From assembly GCA_017882375.1 (NCBI GenBank), contig JADGPP010000005.1:23803-87802 (forward strand): DNA of 64,000 nt, read 5' to 3'. Below, in pieces: positions 1 to 8,130 of this stretch. Position 1 is the first letter of the stretch; each line of letters begins with the position of its first letter. Origin of the DNA: Solirubrobacteraceae bacterium. GTDB lineage: Bacteria > Actinomycetota > Thermoleophilia > Solirubrobacterales > Solirubrobacteraceae. Both the position numbers and the translations under genes were made by a program. Below the pieces are notes generated by a model. That model searched no databases, was not told the origin of the DNA, and worked only from the letters and a program-made list of their open reading frames with translations.

Positions 1-815
1 GCGGCCAGCAGCTTGGAGTAGCTGGGCGCGCGCGCCAGCGCCGGGCCGCCGGAGGTCGTGTCGATCACCGCGTGCACCGCCGGCTCGGTGCCGATCACCG
101 CCAGGTGCGCGACGACGGCGAAGGCGATCCCGCTCGTCGTCGCCTGGTAGGAGATTCCGCGATAGGAGGTCGTCTGTGCGCCCGCCCGTCCCGCCAGTGC
201 CTTGACGAACGACCGGGCCTTGGCCGTGTCGCGCGTGTCGAGCACGATCGCGCCTTCCACCGAATGGGCGGCGAACGGGAATGCTCCGCCTGACTGGCCG
301 AGCAGGCCCTGCTGCACGAGCGTCAGCAGCTTGCTGACGGCCTGTTCTGAGCCACCGGACCCGCCCGCGCTCAGGAACACACCGGCGCGAGGACCGAGCC
401 AGGGCGCCACGTCGCGCTTGAAGTCCAACGCGCCCGAGCCCGGGGTCTGCAACGCGCCGAGCAGGCGCAGGTAGGGATCGGCCTGGTGGGTCAGCGTCTG
501 CCCGGCCGACCGCGCGGCCGTCTGCAGCGCTCCCTCGGGGCGGACGACAGCCCCTGCGTACAGGGCGGCCGAGGCCGGGACGGCATTTGCCGGGTCGATC
601 GACGTTCCCGAGGTTCCCGACGAGCCGCATCCGGCGCCGGCTGCCGAGAGCGCTGTGAGCGCGAGTGCGGCGAGCGCGCGTGGCGTCCAACCGCCGGCCT
701 GCAGCCTGGCGCGGCCCAGCCGCCGTGCGGTGCGCCGGCGAAGCGCGCCGCGAGCATCGCGAGTGGATCGAGGAGATCGGCGGCAGCCGCGGTCGAGCAG
801 GGAGAGGATCGCCAT
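1..815 (-). CDS. DUF3352-like secreted lipoprotein, C-terminal part beyond window
   Basis: The reverse strand is open from an ATG at 815 to the window edge, about 271 codons with no stop, so the 3' end is missing; the ORF track omits it for that reason. Residues 1-45 are Arg-rich, followed by a hydrophobic stretch ending in a lipobox-like GAGC and then a Gly/Ser linker. The body contains the phrase DVAPWLGPRAGVFL, which resembles the PWLG...V core of DUF3352 proteins common in this group of actinobacteria. The product is probably exported and membrane-anchored; its function is unknown. It is divergent from the mraZ operon. The family call rests on memory of the motif only. Confidence 0.6.
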   Translation of the reverse strand, partial: MAILSLLDRGCRRSPRSTRDARGALRRRTARRLGRARLQAGGWTPRALAALALTALSAAGAGCGSSGTSGTSIDPANAVPASAALYAGAVVRPEGALQTAARSAGQTLTHQADPYLRLLGALQTPGSGALDFKRDVAPWLGPRAGVFLSAGGSGGSEQAVSKLLTLVQQGLLGQSGGAFPFAAHSVEGAIVLDTRDTAKARSFVKALAGRAGAQTTSYRGISYQATTSGIAFAVVAHLAVIGTEPAVHAVIDTTSGGPALARAPSYSKLLA

Positions 816-823
816 CGCCGGCG

Positions 824-829
824 ATCGTA
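824..829 (-). promoter_or_regulatory. Candidate leaderless -10 box for the DUF3352-like gene
   Basis: On the minus strand TACGAT (TANNNT) ends 8 nt before the ATG at 815. This spacing would put the transcription start at or next to the start codon. The same arrangement recurs before many genes in the window. Confidence 0.35.
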
Positions 830-1048
830 GCGGCTGGCATGGCTGCTCCGACGCGCTTGACGCCAGCGCGTCGAGTCCGGCGCGGCCGATGCAAGGTCCG
901 TCCCAGCGAGCGGATCTGCACCGTCGCCTGCAATTCACGAGCGTTTGCGCAGGTGCAGCCGGGATCGCGCAGAAGTGGCCGTTAGCAGGCGTTTTCGCGC
1001 GAAAGAGGACAGCGGAGCGTCGTGGTGGGAGAAAATGTGCAATTAGGG

Positions 1049-1077
1049 TTGCGTTGTGGGAGGAAGTGGGGTATGTT
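1049..1077 (+). promoter_or_regulatory. Candidate sigma70-type promoter of the mraZ-ftsQ cluster
   Basis: TTGCGT (1049-1054), a 17-bp spacer and TATGTT (1072-1077) form a plausible -35/-10 pair, with predicted transcription start near 1084. The spacer contains the MraZ-type repeats. The assignment is by inspection only. Confidence 0.5.
1057..1071 (+). promoter_or_regulatory. MraZ operator, TGGGN-N5-TGGGN direct repeat
   Basis: TGGGA (1057-1061) and TGGGG (1067-1071) are direct repeats with a 5-bp spacer, the arrangement known for MraZ binding upstream of mraZ in other bacteria. A further TGGGA lies at 1026-1030 and an AGGGT at 1045-1049. The pair fits entirely inside the -35/-10 spacer, so bound MraZ should block RNA polymerase. 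Autoregulation is inferred from the family. Confidence 0.6.
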
Positions 1078-1086
1078 CGCGTCAGC

Positions 1087-1129
1087 GAGCCGGGGTGGAG
1101 GGGCTCCTCCCACTCCTCCACCTCGGCTC
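1087..1129 (+). promoter_or_regulatory. 15-bp stem hairpin in the mraZ 5' leader
   Basis: GAGCCGGGGTGGAGG (1087-1101) pairs with CCTCCACCTCGGCTC (1115-1129), with one G-T pair and a 13-nt loop. It starts right after the predicted transcription start and ends about 13 nt before the Shine-Dalgarno GGAG (1143-1146). It could stabilise the message, modulate initiation or act as an attenuator; there is no T-tract. Confidence 0.5.
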
Positions 1130-1155
1130 GGTAATCAATTTCGGAGCTCTCCCCA

Positions 1156-1599
1156 GTGGTCCCTTTTCGTGGCACGTTCGACCATACGCTCGACGCGAAG
1201 AACCGCCTCACGGTGCCGGCGCGCTATCGCGCCGCGCTCGCCGAGGGGGTGGTGCTCGCGATGCCCGTCGACCTGAAGCCGTGCGTCGGCGTCTGGCACC
1301 CGGAGGAGTACGAGCGCTACAGCCGCCGCGCGCTGGCCGAGCTGCCGCCGCTGTCGCCACGCCTGACCGAGCTGGAGCGCTTCTTCTACGGCAGCTCGCA
1401 GGACGCCGACCTGGATGCCGCCGGGCGGATCATGGTCCCGGGCTTTCTCTCAGAGCACGCCAAGCTGCACAAGGAGGTCGTCGTCGTCGGGGCCGGCGAG
1501 CGGCTGGAGCTTTGGAGCAAGGACGCCTGGAACGCCCACCGACCGACGCTGCTCAGCGGCGTCGCGGAGATCACCGCGCATGTCGACGACACTGCTTGA
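1156..1599 (+). CDS. mraZ: Transcriptional regulator MraZ
   Basis: A 147-aa protein, normal for MraZ (about 150 aa). It has the two AbrB-like SpoVT swapped-hairpin repeats: FRGTFDHTLDAKNRLTVP near the N-terminus, and a second copy with DAAGRIMVP around residues 80-95. MraZ is a ring-forming DNA-binding protein that represses its own operon through TGGGN repeats, and such repeats are present at 1057-1071. The GTG start at 1156 gives the canonical N-terminus (VPFRGT) and has GGAG 9 nt upstream. It is the first gene of the dcw cluster; rsmH follows after 1 nt. Confidence 0.95.
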   Translation: MVPFRGTFDHTLDAKNRLTVPARYRAALAEGVVLAMPVDLKPCVGVWHPEEYERYSRRALAELPPLSPRLTELERFFYGSSQDADLDAAGRIMVPGFLSEHAKLHKEVVVVGAGERLELWSKDAWNAHRPTLLSGVAEITAHVDDTA

Positions 1600-1600
1600 C

Positions 1601-2656
1601 ATGAGACGTTCACAGCGGCGCCCCCCGCGCGGGCGGTCGTCGGCCTCCGGCGCGAGACAGCTCGCGAGGACCGACCGACCCCAGAGCGGCCAGCAGGCCG
1701 GCTGCAAGGGCCACACGCCGGTGCTCGCCGCCGAGCTGTTGGCGCTGCTCGACCCGCAGCCGGGGCAGACGGCGATCGACTGCACCTTTGGCGACGGCGG
1801 CCACGCGCGCCTGCTCGCCGAGCGCCTGGGCTCCTCGGGCACGCTCGTGGCGATCGATCGCGACCCGCTGGCCGAACAGCGCTTCCAGGAGCTCGCGCAG
1901 GAGGTGGCATGCTCGGTGCGCTTCATCCGCGCCGGCTACGCCGAGGCGCTGGAGCTGCTGGGCGAGGAGGGCGTACGCGCCGACGCGGCGTACTTCGACC
2001 TGGGCATGTCCTCGATGCAGGTGGACACGCGCGAGCGCGGCTTCTCCTACTCCTATGAGGCGCCGCTGGACATGCGCATGGATCCGGCACAGCAGCTGAG
2101 CGCGCGCGAGATCGTCGCCGAATGGGACGAGCGCAGCCTGGCGCGCGCGCTGCGCGACTTCGGCGAGGAGCGCCACGCGGGCGCGATCGCCCGGGCGATC
2201 GTGCGCCGGCGCGCACAGGCGCCGATCGAGACGACGCTCGAGCTGGTCGACACGATCAGCTCGGCGATTCCCGCGCCCGCGCGGTTCGGCGGCGGGCATC
2301 CGGCCAAGCGCTCCTTCCAGGCCCTGCGCATCGCCGTCAACGACGAGCTCGAGCAGCTCGACCGCGCGCTCCCGCTCGCCTGGGGCCTGCTGCGCGAGGG
2401 CGGCGTGCTTGCCGGGATCTCCTTTCACTCGCTCGAGGACCGCCGCGTCAAGCGCTTTCTGGTGGAGCGCGCGCGGGGCTGCATCTGCCCGCCCGACCTG
2501 CCGGTGTGCGCCTGCGGTCGCGAGCCCGAGGGTGCGCTGCTGACGCGCCGCTCGATCGTTCCCACGCCGGAGGAGGTCGCCGGCAACCCCCGCGCCTCCT
2601 CGGCGCGCCTGCGGGCGGCCCGGAAGCTGACCGAGGATCGCGAGGCGGGAGAGTGA
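1601..2656 (+). CDS. rsmH: 16S rRNA (cytosine(1402)-N4)-methyltransferase RsmH
   Basis: The 351-aa product methylates N4 of C1402 in the ribosomal P site using SAM. Visible family motifs are HTPVLAAELL, the SAM loop TFGDGGHA, FDLGMSSMQVD, and SFHSLEDRRVKRF near the C-terminus. The start is the ATG one base after the mraZ stop. It gives a basic N-terminal extension of about 35 residues before the HTPVL motif, and a downstream start cannot be excluded. The stop overlaps the GTG of ftsL (GTGA), so the two are probably translationally coupled. Confidence 0.95.
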   Translation: MRRSQRRPPRGRSSASGARQLARTDRPQSGQQAGCKGHTPVLAAELLALLDPQPGQTAIDCTFGDGGHARLLAERLGSSGTLVAIDRDPLAEQRFQELAQEVACSVRFIRAGYAEALELLGEEGVRADAAYFDLGMSSMQVDTRERGFSYSYEAPLDMRMDPAQQLSAREIVAEWDERSLARALRDFGEERHAGAIARAIVRRRAQAPIETTLELVDTISSAIPAPARFGGGHPAKRSFQALRIAVNDELEQLDRALPLAWGLLREGGVLAGISFHSLEDRRVKRFLVERARGCICPPDLPVCACGREPEGALLTRRSIVPTPEEVAGNPRASSARLRAARKLTEDREAGE

Positions 2657-3483
2657 CGCCTCCGGCGGCCGCAGCGGCGCCGGCCGTCCGGCCACGCCGA
2701 CCGCTTGCCCCGCGCGGCCCGCGGCGCGTATCGGGCCCCGTGCGTCCATCGGCTCCGGCGCGGCCTGCACGCTCGCGGCGCGGGGCTGGCGAGGCGGGAT
2801 TCGCGCTCGGTCTGATCTCTGCGCTGGAGAGCCTCGCCCAGCACCGCTTGCTCGATCGGCTGATCCGCGGGCGCACGTGGATCGGCATCCTGGCCTTCGC
2901 GCTGATCGGCATCGTGACGCTGCAGCTCGGTCTGCTCAAGCTCAACGGCGGGATCGGCCGCGCGCTCGAGCACGAGGCGCTGCTGCAGCGCGAGAACGCG
3001 GCGCTGAGCATCGAAAACTCAGAACTGGCGGCCGGCACCCGCGTCGAGACGCGCGCTGCGCGCCTGGGCATGGCGTCCGTGCCCTCGGGTGCGCTGCGCT
3101 TTCTCTCAGCGTCCTCTCGCGGCGACGTCGCCAAGGCGGCCGGCGTGCTGAGCGCTCCGACGCACGTGGCAAGCGCCGAAGGCCGCGGAGCCGGCGCGGA
3201 AACCAGCGGATCCCAGGCCGGCGGGAAATCGTCGACTCCCGCGAAAAGCGCGGGCGCGGAAGCGGGCAGCTCGGAATCCTCCGGTGAATCGCAAACGCCG
3301 AGCGGCCCGACCTCGCAACCGGCTTCCAACGAAACCGCCTCCAGCGGCGAATCTTCTTCCGCCAGCGAATCGAGCGCGGCCGCGACGAGCTCGCCGTCGA
3401 CGGGCGAAGCGGAATCCTCCAGTGGCGCTTCGGCTGAAACGAGCCAGAGCGGCGGGATTCAGGCGAGCGCGCCCGGCGGATGA
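2653..3483 (+). CDS. ftsL: FtsL-like divisome protein with Ser/Glu-rich C-terminal tail
   Basis: The 276-aa product is a bitopic membrane protein assigned by position between rsmH and ftsI and by architecture. It has a basic Pro/Arg-rich cytoplasmic N-terminus (1-72), one membrane helix (about 75-97) and a short leucine-rich coiled coil (about 98-128). A low-complexity Ser/Gly/Glu/Ala tail runs from about 165 to 276. FtsL normally joins FtsQ and DivIC/FtsB outside the membrane and is only 100-120 aa, so the tail is an addition. All 11 Glu codons in the tail are GAA, whereas the core mostly uses GAG. The GTG start overlaps the rsmH stop. Confidence 0.8.
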   Translation: MTPPAAAAAPAVRPRRPLAPRGPRRVSGPVRPSAPARPARSRRGAGEAGFALGLISALESLAQHRLLDRLIRGRTWIGILAFALIGIVTLQLGLLKLNGGIGRALEHEALLQRENAALSIENSELAAGTRVETRAARLGMASVPSGALRFLSASSRGDVAKAAGVLSAPTHVASAEGRGAGAETSGSQAGGKSSTPAKSAGAEAGSSESSGESQTPSGPTSQPASNETASSGESSSASESSAAATSSPSTGEAESSSGASAETSQSGGIQASAPGG

Positions 3484-3487
3484 TGCG

Positions 3488-5149
3488 GTGACGATCGTCC
3501 AGCGCCGGATCGGGGGGATCTTCGGGCTGTTCTTTCTCCTGCTCGTGCTGGCGGGTGGGCGGACGCTGTATCTGGGAGCGCTGAAGGGCAGCAGCCTGCG
3601 CAAAGCGGCCGCCACGCAGCAGCTGACCTACGAAGCCGTGCCGGCGCAGCGCGGCTCGATCACCGATCGCAACGGCATCGACCTCGCCGTGTCCGAGCCC
3701 GCGCAGGACATCTCGGCGACGCCGTATCTCGTCAAGGAACCGCTGGCGGCGGCGCAGAAGCTCGCTCCGCTGCTCGGCAAGCCGCAGGACAAGGTGCTGC
3801 GCGAGCTCTCCGAGCGCAGCGGCTTCGTGTACCTGGCGCGCGCGCTGCCGGCCACGCAGGCCCACGCCGTGATGGCGCTGAAGATTCCGGGCGTCGCGGG
3901 GGCGCCTGTGATGCGGCGTGTGTATCCGCGCGGCACGCTCGCCGCGCAGGTGCTCGGTGTGGTGGGGACCGAAGGCAACGGGCTGTCGGGTCTGGAGTAC
4001 TCGCGCAATGCGCTGCTGCACGGTCAGACCGGACAGCGCCACGTCGTCAGCGACGCGCTCGGCCAGCCGGTGTCGATCAACGAAGTCCACCCGGAGGAGC
4101 CGGGAATGCCGGTCTCGCTGACGCTCGACGCGAACATCCAGCAGCGCACCGAAGACGTTCTCTCGGCGGTCGGGCGCGTGTTTAGCCCGAAAGACGCCAC
4201 GGCGATCGTGATGGACCCGCGCAGCGGCGCGATTCTCGCGATGGCCAACTGGCCGCAGGTCAACGCCAACGACCCGGCGTCCTCGTCGCCGGAATCGCTG
4301 CAGAACCGCGCGGTCGGCTTCGACTACGAACCGGGCTCGACGTTCAAGGCGTTCACCGTCGCGGGCGCGCTGCAGCGAGGCCTGCTCAAGCCGACGAGCA
4401 GCTTCTACATTCCCGACAAGATCCAGGTCGCCGACCGCACGATCCACGACGACACCGAACACGGCGACGAGTCGCTGACGACAGCGCAGATCCTCGCGCA
4501 GTCGAGCAACGTCGGGGCGATCAAGATCGGCCTGCTGGAGGGCAAGAGCGACTTCTCCAATTGGGTCAGCAAGTTCGGCTTCGGCAAGCGCACCGGAATC
4601 GAGCTGCCCGGCGAGGAAATCGGCCAGGTGCTGCCCGTCAGCCACTACTCGGGCTCCTCGATGGGCAACCTGCCGATCGGCCAGGGCCAGTTGGTGACGC
4701 CGTTGCAGATGGCCAGCGCGTATGCGGCGATCGCCAACGGCGGCATCCTGCGCGCACCGCACATCATCCGCTCGGTCGGCTCTGAGCCACAGGCTGTGCC
4801 GACCGGGCGCAGGGTGATCTCCAGCGCCACGGCGGCGTCGCTGCGCCAGATGCTCGAGGGCGTGCTGGCGCCCGGGGGCACGGCGAGCGAGGTCTCGATC
4901 CCCGGCTATCAGCTGGCCGGCAAGACGGGCACGGCGAGCAAGGTCGACCAGGCCACCGGCGAATACTCCAAGACCGCGTACGTCGCCTCGTTCATGGGCT
5001 TTGCGCCGGCCTCTGACCCGAAGCTGCTGTGCGCTGTGATCGTCGACGAACCGCAGGCCGGGTCGATCTTCGGCGGAACCGTCGCGGCGCCCGCGTTCGG
5101 GCAGATCATGAGCTTCGCGCTCCCGTACCTGCGCATCGCGCCGGGATAG
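3488..5149 (+). CDS. ftsI: Class B penicillin-binding protein, septal transpeptidase FtsI/PBP3
   Basis: The 553-aa product crosslinks septal peptidoglycan. It has one N-terminal membrane helix (about 10-30), a PBP dimerisation region beginning QRGSITDRNG, and a transpeptidase domain with the active-site SxxK (S284-T-F-K287), SxN (SSN around 339-341) and KTG (479-481). The chosen GTG at 3488 lies 4 nt after the ftsL stop with GGCGGA 7 nt upstream. The frame is open back to a GTG at 3284. That longer form would add 68 Arg-rich residues, as some actinobacterial PBP3 proteins have, but would overlap ftsL by 200 bp. Confidence 0.93.
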   Translation: MTIVQRRIGGIFGLFFLLLVLAGGRTLYLGALKGSSLRKAAATQQLTYEAVPAQRGSITDRNGIDLAVSEPAQDISATPYLVKEPLAAAQKLAPLLGKPQDKVLRELSERSGFVYLARALPATQAHAVMALKIPGVAGAPVMRRVYPRGTLAAQVLGVVGTEGNGLSGLEYSRNALLHGQTGQRHVVSDALGQPVSINEVHPEEPGMPVSLTLDANIQQRTEDVLSAVGRVFSPKDATAIVMDPRSGAILAMANWPQVNANDPASSSPESLQNRAVGFDYEPGSTFKAFTVAGALQRGLLKPTSSFYIPDKIQVADRTIHDDTEHGDESLTTAQILAQSSNVGAIKIGLLEGKSDFSNWVSKFGFGKRTGIELPGEEIGQVLPVSHYSGSSMGNLPIGQGQLVTPLQMASAYAAIANGGILRAPHIIRSVGSEPQAVPTGRRVISSATAASLRQMLEGVLAPGGTASEVSIPGYQLAGKTGTASKVDQATGEYSKTAYVASFMGFAPASDPKLLCAVIVDEPQAGSIFGGTVAAPAFGQIMSFALPYLRIAPG

Positions 5150-5152
5150 CAT
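5147..5152 (+). promoter_or_regulatory. Candidate leaderless -10 box before murE
   Basis: TAGCAT ends 6 nt before the murE ATG, and its TAG is the ftsI stop codon. This would allow an internal leaderless transcript starting at murE. Confidence 0.4.
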
Positions 5153-5158
5153 CAGCCC

Positions 5159-6712
5159 ATGAGGCTCGACGAGTTGACCGCCGGCCTGGCCACGCCAGCC
5201 ACCGGTGATCTCGGCGCGGGCGCCGACGCGCAGATCACCGGTCTGGCCTACGACAGCCGCGCGGTGCACGGCGGCGAGCTGTTCTTCTGCGTGCGCGGCT
5301 CTCAGAGCGACGGACACGACCACGCCCCGCGGGCCGTCGCCAACGGCGCTGCGGCGCTGGTCGTCGAGCGACCGCTCGGTCTCGGCGTGCCGGAGGTGAT
5401 GGCGGCCTCGCCGCGCGCGGCGATGGCGCCGATCGCTGCGCGCTTCTTCGGCGATCCGACGTCGCAGCTGCAAGTCGTCGGCGTCACGGGGACCAACGGC
5501 AAGACGACGACGGCGTATCTGCTGCGCGCACTGCTAGAGGCCGCGGGCGAGCAGTGCGCGCTGCTGGGGACGGTCAAGTCGGTCGTCGGCGGCCATGACC
5601 GGCCGGTCACGCGCACGACGCCCGAGGCGGTCGACCTGCAGCGCGACTTCCGCGCGATGCTCGACGGCGGCGACCGTGGGTGCGCGATGGAGGTCTCTTC
5701 ACATGCGCTGGAGCTCGGACGCGCCGACGCGATTCACTTCGCCGCGGGGGTCTTCACGAACCTGACGCAGGACCACCTCGACTTCCACGACACGATGGAG
5801 GACTACTTCCAGGCCAAGCGGCGCCTGTTCACCGAGCACACGCCGGCGGCAAGCGTGATCAACGTCGGCGACCCCTACGGACGCCGTCTGGCGGCGGAGA
5901 TCGAGGGGGCGCGGACGTTCGCCGTGGAAGCTCCCGCCGACTACAGCGCCACCGATCTGCGCTGCGACTTCGCCGGCTGTCGCTTCGTGCTGCGCACGCC
6001 CGCCGGCGAGCACTCCGTCAGCCTGCCGATGCCGGGGCGCTTCAACGTCGCAAACGCGCTCGGCGCGCTCGCCGCCGCGCACGCGCTCGGCGGTGAGCTG
6101 CAGATGCTGCTCGATGCGCTTGCACGTGGCGTCCGCGTGCCGGGGCGCTTTGAGCCGGTCGAGGAGGGGCAGGACTTCGCCGTGCTGGTCGACTACGCGC
6201 ACACGCCCGACTCGCTGGAGAACGTGCTCGCCGCCGCACGCGAGCTGATCGACGCCGGTGAGCGTCCGGACGGGCGGGTGCTATGCGTGTTCGGCGCCGG
6301 CGGCGATCGCGATCGCGGCAAGCGACCGCTGATGGGCGAGATCGCCACACGCCTGGCCGACGTCGTCGTCGTGACCTCCGACAACCCGCGTTCGGAGGAT
6401 CCTGAGCAGATCATCGCCGAGATCATGGCCGGGGTGGCGCGCGCGGAGGGCTCACACGGCGCCGCGACGACGACTAACGCAGACGCTCCGGCGGGCGGCG
6501 ATGCGCCGGCGGGCGCCGCCGCGGTGCGCTCGATCGCCGACCGCGCGGTGGCGATCGACGAGGCGGTCGCCCAAGCGCAGGCGGGCGACGTGCTGGTGAT
6601 CGCCGGCAAGGGCCACGAGCAGGGCCAGGAGTTCGCACAGGGGCGCAAGCAGCCGTTCGACGACGTGGCGGTCGCGCGCAAGGCGCTGCGCGTGCGCAGG
6701 GCGCGCGTATGA
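5159..6712 (+). CDS. murE: UDP-MurNAc-L-Ala-D-Glu:meso-diaminopimelate ligase MurE
   Basis: The 517-aa cytoplasmic Mur ligase adds the third residue of the peptidoglycan stem peptide. The ATP-binding loop is GVTGTNGKTTT (Lys about 115). The DNPR motif around residue 408 marks specificity for meso-diaminopimelate rather than lysine, so the wall should be DAP type. An Ala/Gly/Asp-rich insertion (around residues 435-460) precedes the C-terminal catalytic IAGKGHEQGQ motif. The ATG at 5159 follows the ftsI stop by 9 nt. The stop overlaps the murF start as ATGA. Confidence 0.96.
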   Translation: MRLDELTAGLATPATGDLGAGADAQITGLAYDSRAVHGGELFFCVRGSQSDGHDHAPRAVANGAAALVVERPLGLGVPEVMAASPRAAMAPIAARFFGDPTSQLQVVGVTGTNGKTTTAYLLRALLEAAGEQCALLGTVKSVVGGHDRPVTRTTPEAVDLQRDFRAMLDGGDRGCAMEVSSHALELGRADAIHFAAGVFTNLTQDHLDFHDTMEDYFQAKRRLFTEHTPAASVINVGDPYGRRLAAEIEGARTFAVEAPADYSATDLRCDFAGCRFVLRTPAGEHSVSLPMPGRFNVANALGALAAAHALGGELQMLLDALARGVRVPGRFEPVEEGQDFAVLVDYAHTPDSLENVLAAARELIDAGERPDGRVLCVFGAGGDRDRGKRPLMGEIATRLADVVVVTSDNPRSEDPEQIIAEIMAGVARAEGSHGAATTTNADAPAGGDAPAGAAAVRSIADRAVAIDEAVAQAQAGDVLVIAGKGHEQGQEFAQGRKQPFDDVAVARKALRVRRARV

Positions 6713-8130
6713 GGGAGTGGGATGCCGCCCGTGTCGCCGAGGCGGCGGGCGCCAGCGTGGTCTTGGGCGCCGAGGCGGGTCCGAGCGCGGCGACGGTCGA
6801 CTCGCGCACGGTGTCGGGCGGAGAGCTGTTCGTGGGCCTGCGCGGCGAGCGCGCTGACGGGGGCGAGCACGCAGCCGAGGCGTTGCGGGCCGGCGCCTGG
6901 GGAGTCCTAGTGAGCCCAGAGCACGCCGACGCAGCCGCCGCAGCAGCGGCTGAGGCGGGTGTTGCCGTGGGCGCTGTGCTTGTCCATCGCGACCCGCTGG
7001 CGGGCATGCAGGCGCTCGCGCGCGCCTGGCGGCGCGAGCTGGGGGCGAGCGGGGCGAAGGTCGTGGGAATCACCGGCTCGACCGGCAAGACCTCGACGAA
7101 GGACATCCTCGCCGCGCTCGCCGCCGCGCGCCGTCGTGTCGCGTCGAGCCCGGAGAACCGCAATACGGAGATCGGCCTGCCGCTGGCGGTGCTGGCCGCG
7201 CCGCCGGGCACTGAGGTGCTGGTGCTGGAGATGGCGATGCGCGGCGTCGGGCAGATCGCCGAGCTGACGGCGATCGCCGAGCCGGACGTGGGCGTGATCG
7301 TCAACGTGGGCCCGGTGCACCTCGAGCTGCTGGGCACGGTCGAGGCGATCGCGGCAGCCAAGGCGGAGCTGCTCGCCGGCATGGCGGCGGGTAGCACCGT
7401 CGTGATCCCGGCGGCCGAGCCGCTGCTGACGCCGCACCTGCGCGCCGACGTGAAAACGATCACGTTCGGCGAGGACGCGGACGTCGTGCTGCGCCAGGCG
7501 CTGCCGGACGGCGAGGTGCTGATCGGCGCGCACGGGCGCGAGATCGCACTGCGGCCGTCGTTCGGGCAGGCGCACAACCTGCTCAACCTGCTGGCGGCGG
7601 TCGCGGCGGCGCTGGCGCTGGGGATCGACCCGCAGGGCAGTCTGGACGTGCGTTTCTCGGCACTGCGCGGCGAGCGCCGCGAGCTCCCCGGCGAGGTGGT
7701 CGTGATCGACGACTGCTACAACGCCAACCCGATGTCCATGCGCGCGGCGATCGACGACCTGACTCAGACGGCCCCCGCGCGCCGCGTGGCGGTGCTCGGC
7801 GACATGCTCGAGCTGGGAGGCGACGCGCAGCGACTTCACCGCGAGATCGGGCTGTACGCGGGCGAACGCGGCGTCGACGTGCTCATCACGGTCGGGCCGC
7901 TGGCGGCGGAGATGCGCAGGGAGTTCGAGGGCGAGTCCTATCCGACGGGCGATGCGCGGGCGGCTGCGGAGCTGCTGGCGACGCTGCTGGCGGACGGCGA
8001 CACGGTGCTCGTGAAGGCCTCGCGCGGGGTCGGGCTCGAGCACGTGGCGCAGAAGCTCGCCGCCTCGCGCGAGCATCAGCGCATGCCCGGTGACTCGGGC
8101 GCCGGCGCGGGCGCGCCCCGGGGGCGCTGA
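6709..8130 (+). CDS. murF: UDP-MurNAc-tripeptide:D-Ala-D-Ala ligase MurF
   Basis: The 473-aa Mur ligase completes the UDP-MurNAc pentapeptide by adding D-Ala-D-Ala. The N-terminal domain has the ATVDSRTVSGGELFVGL motif shared by MurE/MurF. The ATP loop is GITGSTGKTSTKD at about 120-132, and the central domain contains VIDDCYNANPMSM, typical of MurF. Length is normal. It starts inside the murE stop (ATGA) and its TGA shares a base with the mraY ATG, consistent with coupled translation. Confidence 0.95.
   Translation: MREWDAARVAEAAGASVVLGAEAGPSAATVDSRTVSGGELFVGLRGERADGGEHAAEALRAGAWGVLVSPEHADAAAAAAAEAGVAVGAVLVHRDPLAGMQALARAWRRELGASGAKVVGITGSTGKTSTKDILAALAAARRRVASSPENRNTEIGLPLAVLAAPPGTEVLVLEMAMRGVGQIAELTAIAEPDVGVIVNVGPVHLELLGTVEAIAAAKAELLAGMAAGSTVVIPAAEPLLTPHLRADVKTITFGEDADVVLRQALPDGEVLIGAHGREIALRPSFGQAHNLLNLLAAVAAALALGIDPQGSLDVRFSALRGERRELPGEVVVIDDCYNANPMSMRAAIDDLTQTAPARRVAVLGDMLELGGDAQRLHREIGLYAGERGVDVLITVGPLAAEMRREFEGESYPTGDARAAAELLATLLADGDTVLVKASRGVGLEHVAQKLAASREHQRMPGDSGAGAGAPRGR

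Larger units (their letters stand above)
816..1155. other. Intergenic region between the DUF3352-like gene and mraZ
   Basis: This 340-bp divergent gap holds the start signals of both flanking genes. I see nothing gene-like between about 830 and 1045. The mraZ promoter, the TGGGN operator repeats and a long leader hairpin lie between 1049 and 1129. ORF-track entries here are shadow ORFs of GC-rich sequence. Confidence 0.6.

Noticed and set aside
2122-2652. Upstream part of the long ftsL-frame ORF
   Set aside because: Runs inside rsmH in another frame; ftsL starts at GTG 2653 overlapping the rsmH stop.
2942-5473. 843-codon minus-strand ORF antisense to ftsI/murE
   Set aside because: Arg/His-rich shadow frame of GC-rich coding DNA; the plus strand encodes clear FtsL, FtsI and MurE here.
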